A stretch of 5,234 nt of DNA from Myxococcales bacterium (GTDB lineage: Bacteria > Myxococcota_A > Polyangia > Palsa-1104), in assembly GCA_023248835.1 (NCBI GenBank), contig JAHFDU010000293.1, positions 1 to 5,234 of the forward strand, in the 5' to 3' direction. Under the pieces are notes generated by a model, which made no database searches, was not told where the DNA came from, and was given only the letters and a program-made list of their open reading frames with translations. The translations under genes were made by a program, and so were the position numbers. This document shows positions 5,098-5,234 of the stretch, piece after piece; the stretch's first letter is position 1; each line of letters opens with the position of its first letter.

Positions 5098-5234
5098 GAT
5101 CAACTTACTGCCGATCAAGGCGGCCAAGCGGCGCGAGCAGGGTCAGCTCCAGATCTTGGTCGGTGCGGTGGCGTTGACGTTGACCATTTTGGGCCTGCTG
5201 GCGTTCAATTTTATCGAGGAAGCGGACCTCAATC
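5090..5234 (+). CDS. pilN: Type IV pilus assembly protein PilN, 5' part only
   Basis: Forty-eight codons are present before the window ends. PilN is a bitopic inner-membrane protein that pairs with PilO in the periplasm and is held by PilM in the cytoplasm. The start MIKINLLPIKAAKRRE carries the conserved INLLP motif (residues 4-8) that docks into PilM. A basic stretch follows, and then a single membrane helix at about residues 22-41. The start codon is TTG, overlapping the 13-bp direct repeat. The order pilM-pilN is the standard one, and pilO, pilP and pilQ would be expected downstream. The gene is cut by the window edge, not broken. Confidence 0.92.
   Translation, partial: MIKINLLPIKAAKRREQGQLQILVGAVALTLTILGLLAFNFIEEADLN

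Overview
The window looks like chromosomal DNA from a GC-rich deltaproteobacterial or myxobacterial-type organism. The clues are a secreted, cysteine-rich von Willebrand factor A (VWA) lipoprotein of the kind abundant in Myxococcota, an NtrC-type sigma-54 activator, and the start of a type IV pilus alignment-complex operon (pilM, pilN). This placement is an inference from protein style and gene content; no rRNA or tRNA is present to test it.

Layout from left to right. Positions 1-163 hold no recognisable gene, only short repeats, including four tandem heptamers that end exactly at the stop codon of the next gene. Positions 164-1717 (minus strand) encode the VWA lipoprotein. Positions 1718-1900 form a divergent intergenic region with a good sigma-70-like promoter for the lipoprotein, a perfect dyad at 1823-1837, and a 17-bp tandem duplication that copies the ribosome binding site of the next gene. 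Positions 1901-3349 (plus) encode a complete response regulator with receiver, AAA+ and Fis-type HTH domains. It starts at TTG and carries a GAFTDA variant of the sigma-54-contact loop. Positions 3350-3518 contain promoter-like and leader-ORF signals. Positions 3519-3863 encode a small XRE-type HTH protein. Positions 3912-4952 encode PilM, and 5090 to the window end encode the first 48 residues of PilN.

The HTH gene, pilM and pilN lie on one strand with short gaps and probably form one transcription unit. PilM is the cytoplasmic actin-like ATPase that binds the N-terminal INLLP-type motif of PilN. The two HTH regulators beside the pil genes are natural candidates to control them, but nothing in the sequence proves this.

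The most unusual structure is the pilM-pilN junction. The last 13 bases of pilM (4940-4952), including its stop, recur exactly at the pilN start (5085-5097). They flank a GC-rich segment of about 132 bp packed with hairpins. The first copy still carries a Shine-Dalgarno sequence and a TTG-ATT-AA start like that of pilN. It opens a 50-codon frame that runs through the whole segment and stops 8 nt inside pilN. The simplest reading is that an originally overlapping pilM/pilN junction was split by a small palindromic element that duplicated the junction and left translation through it open.
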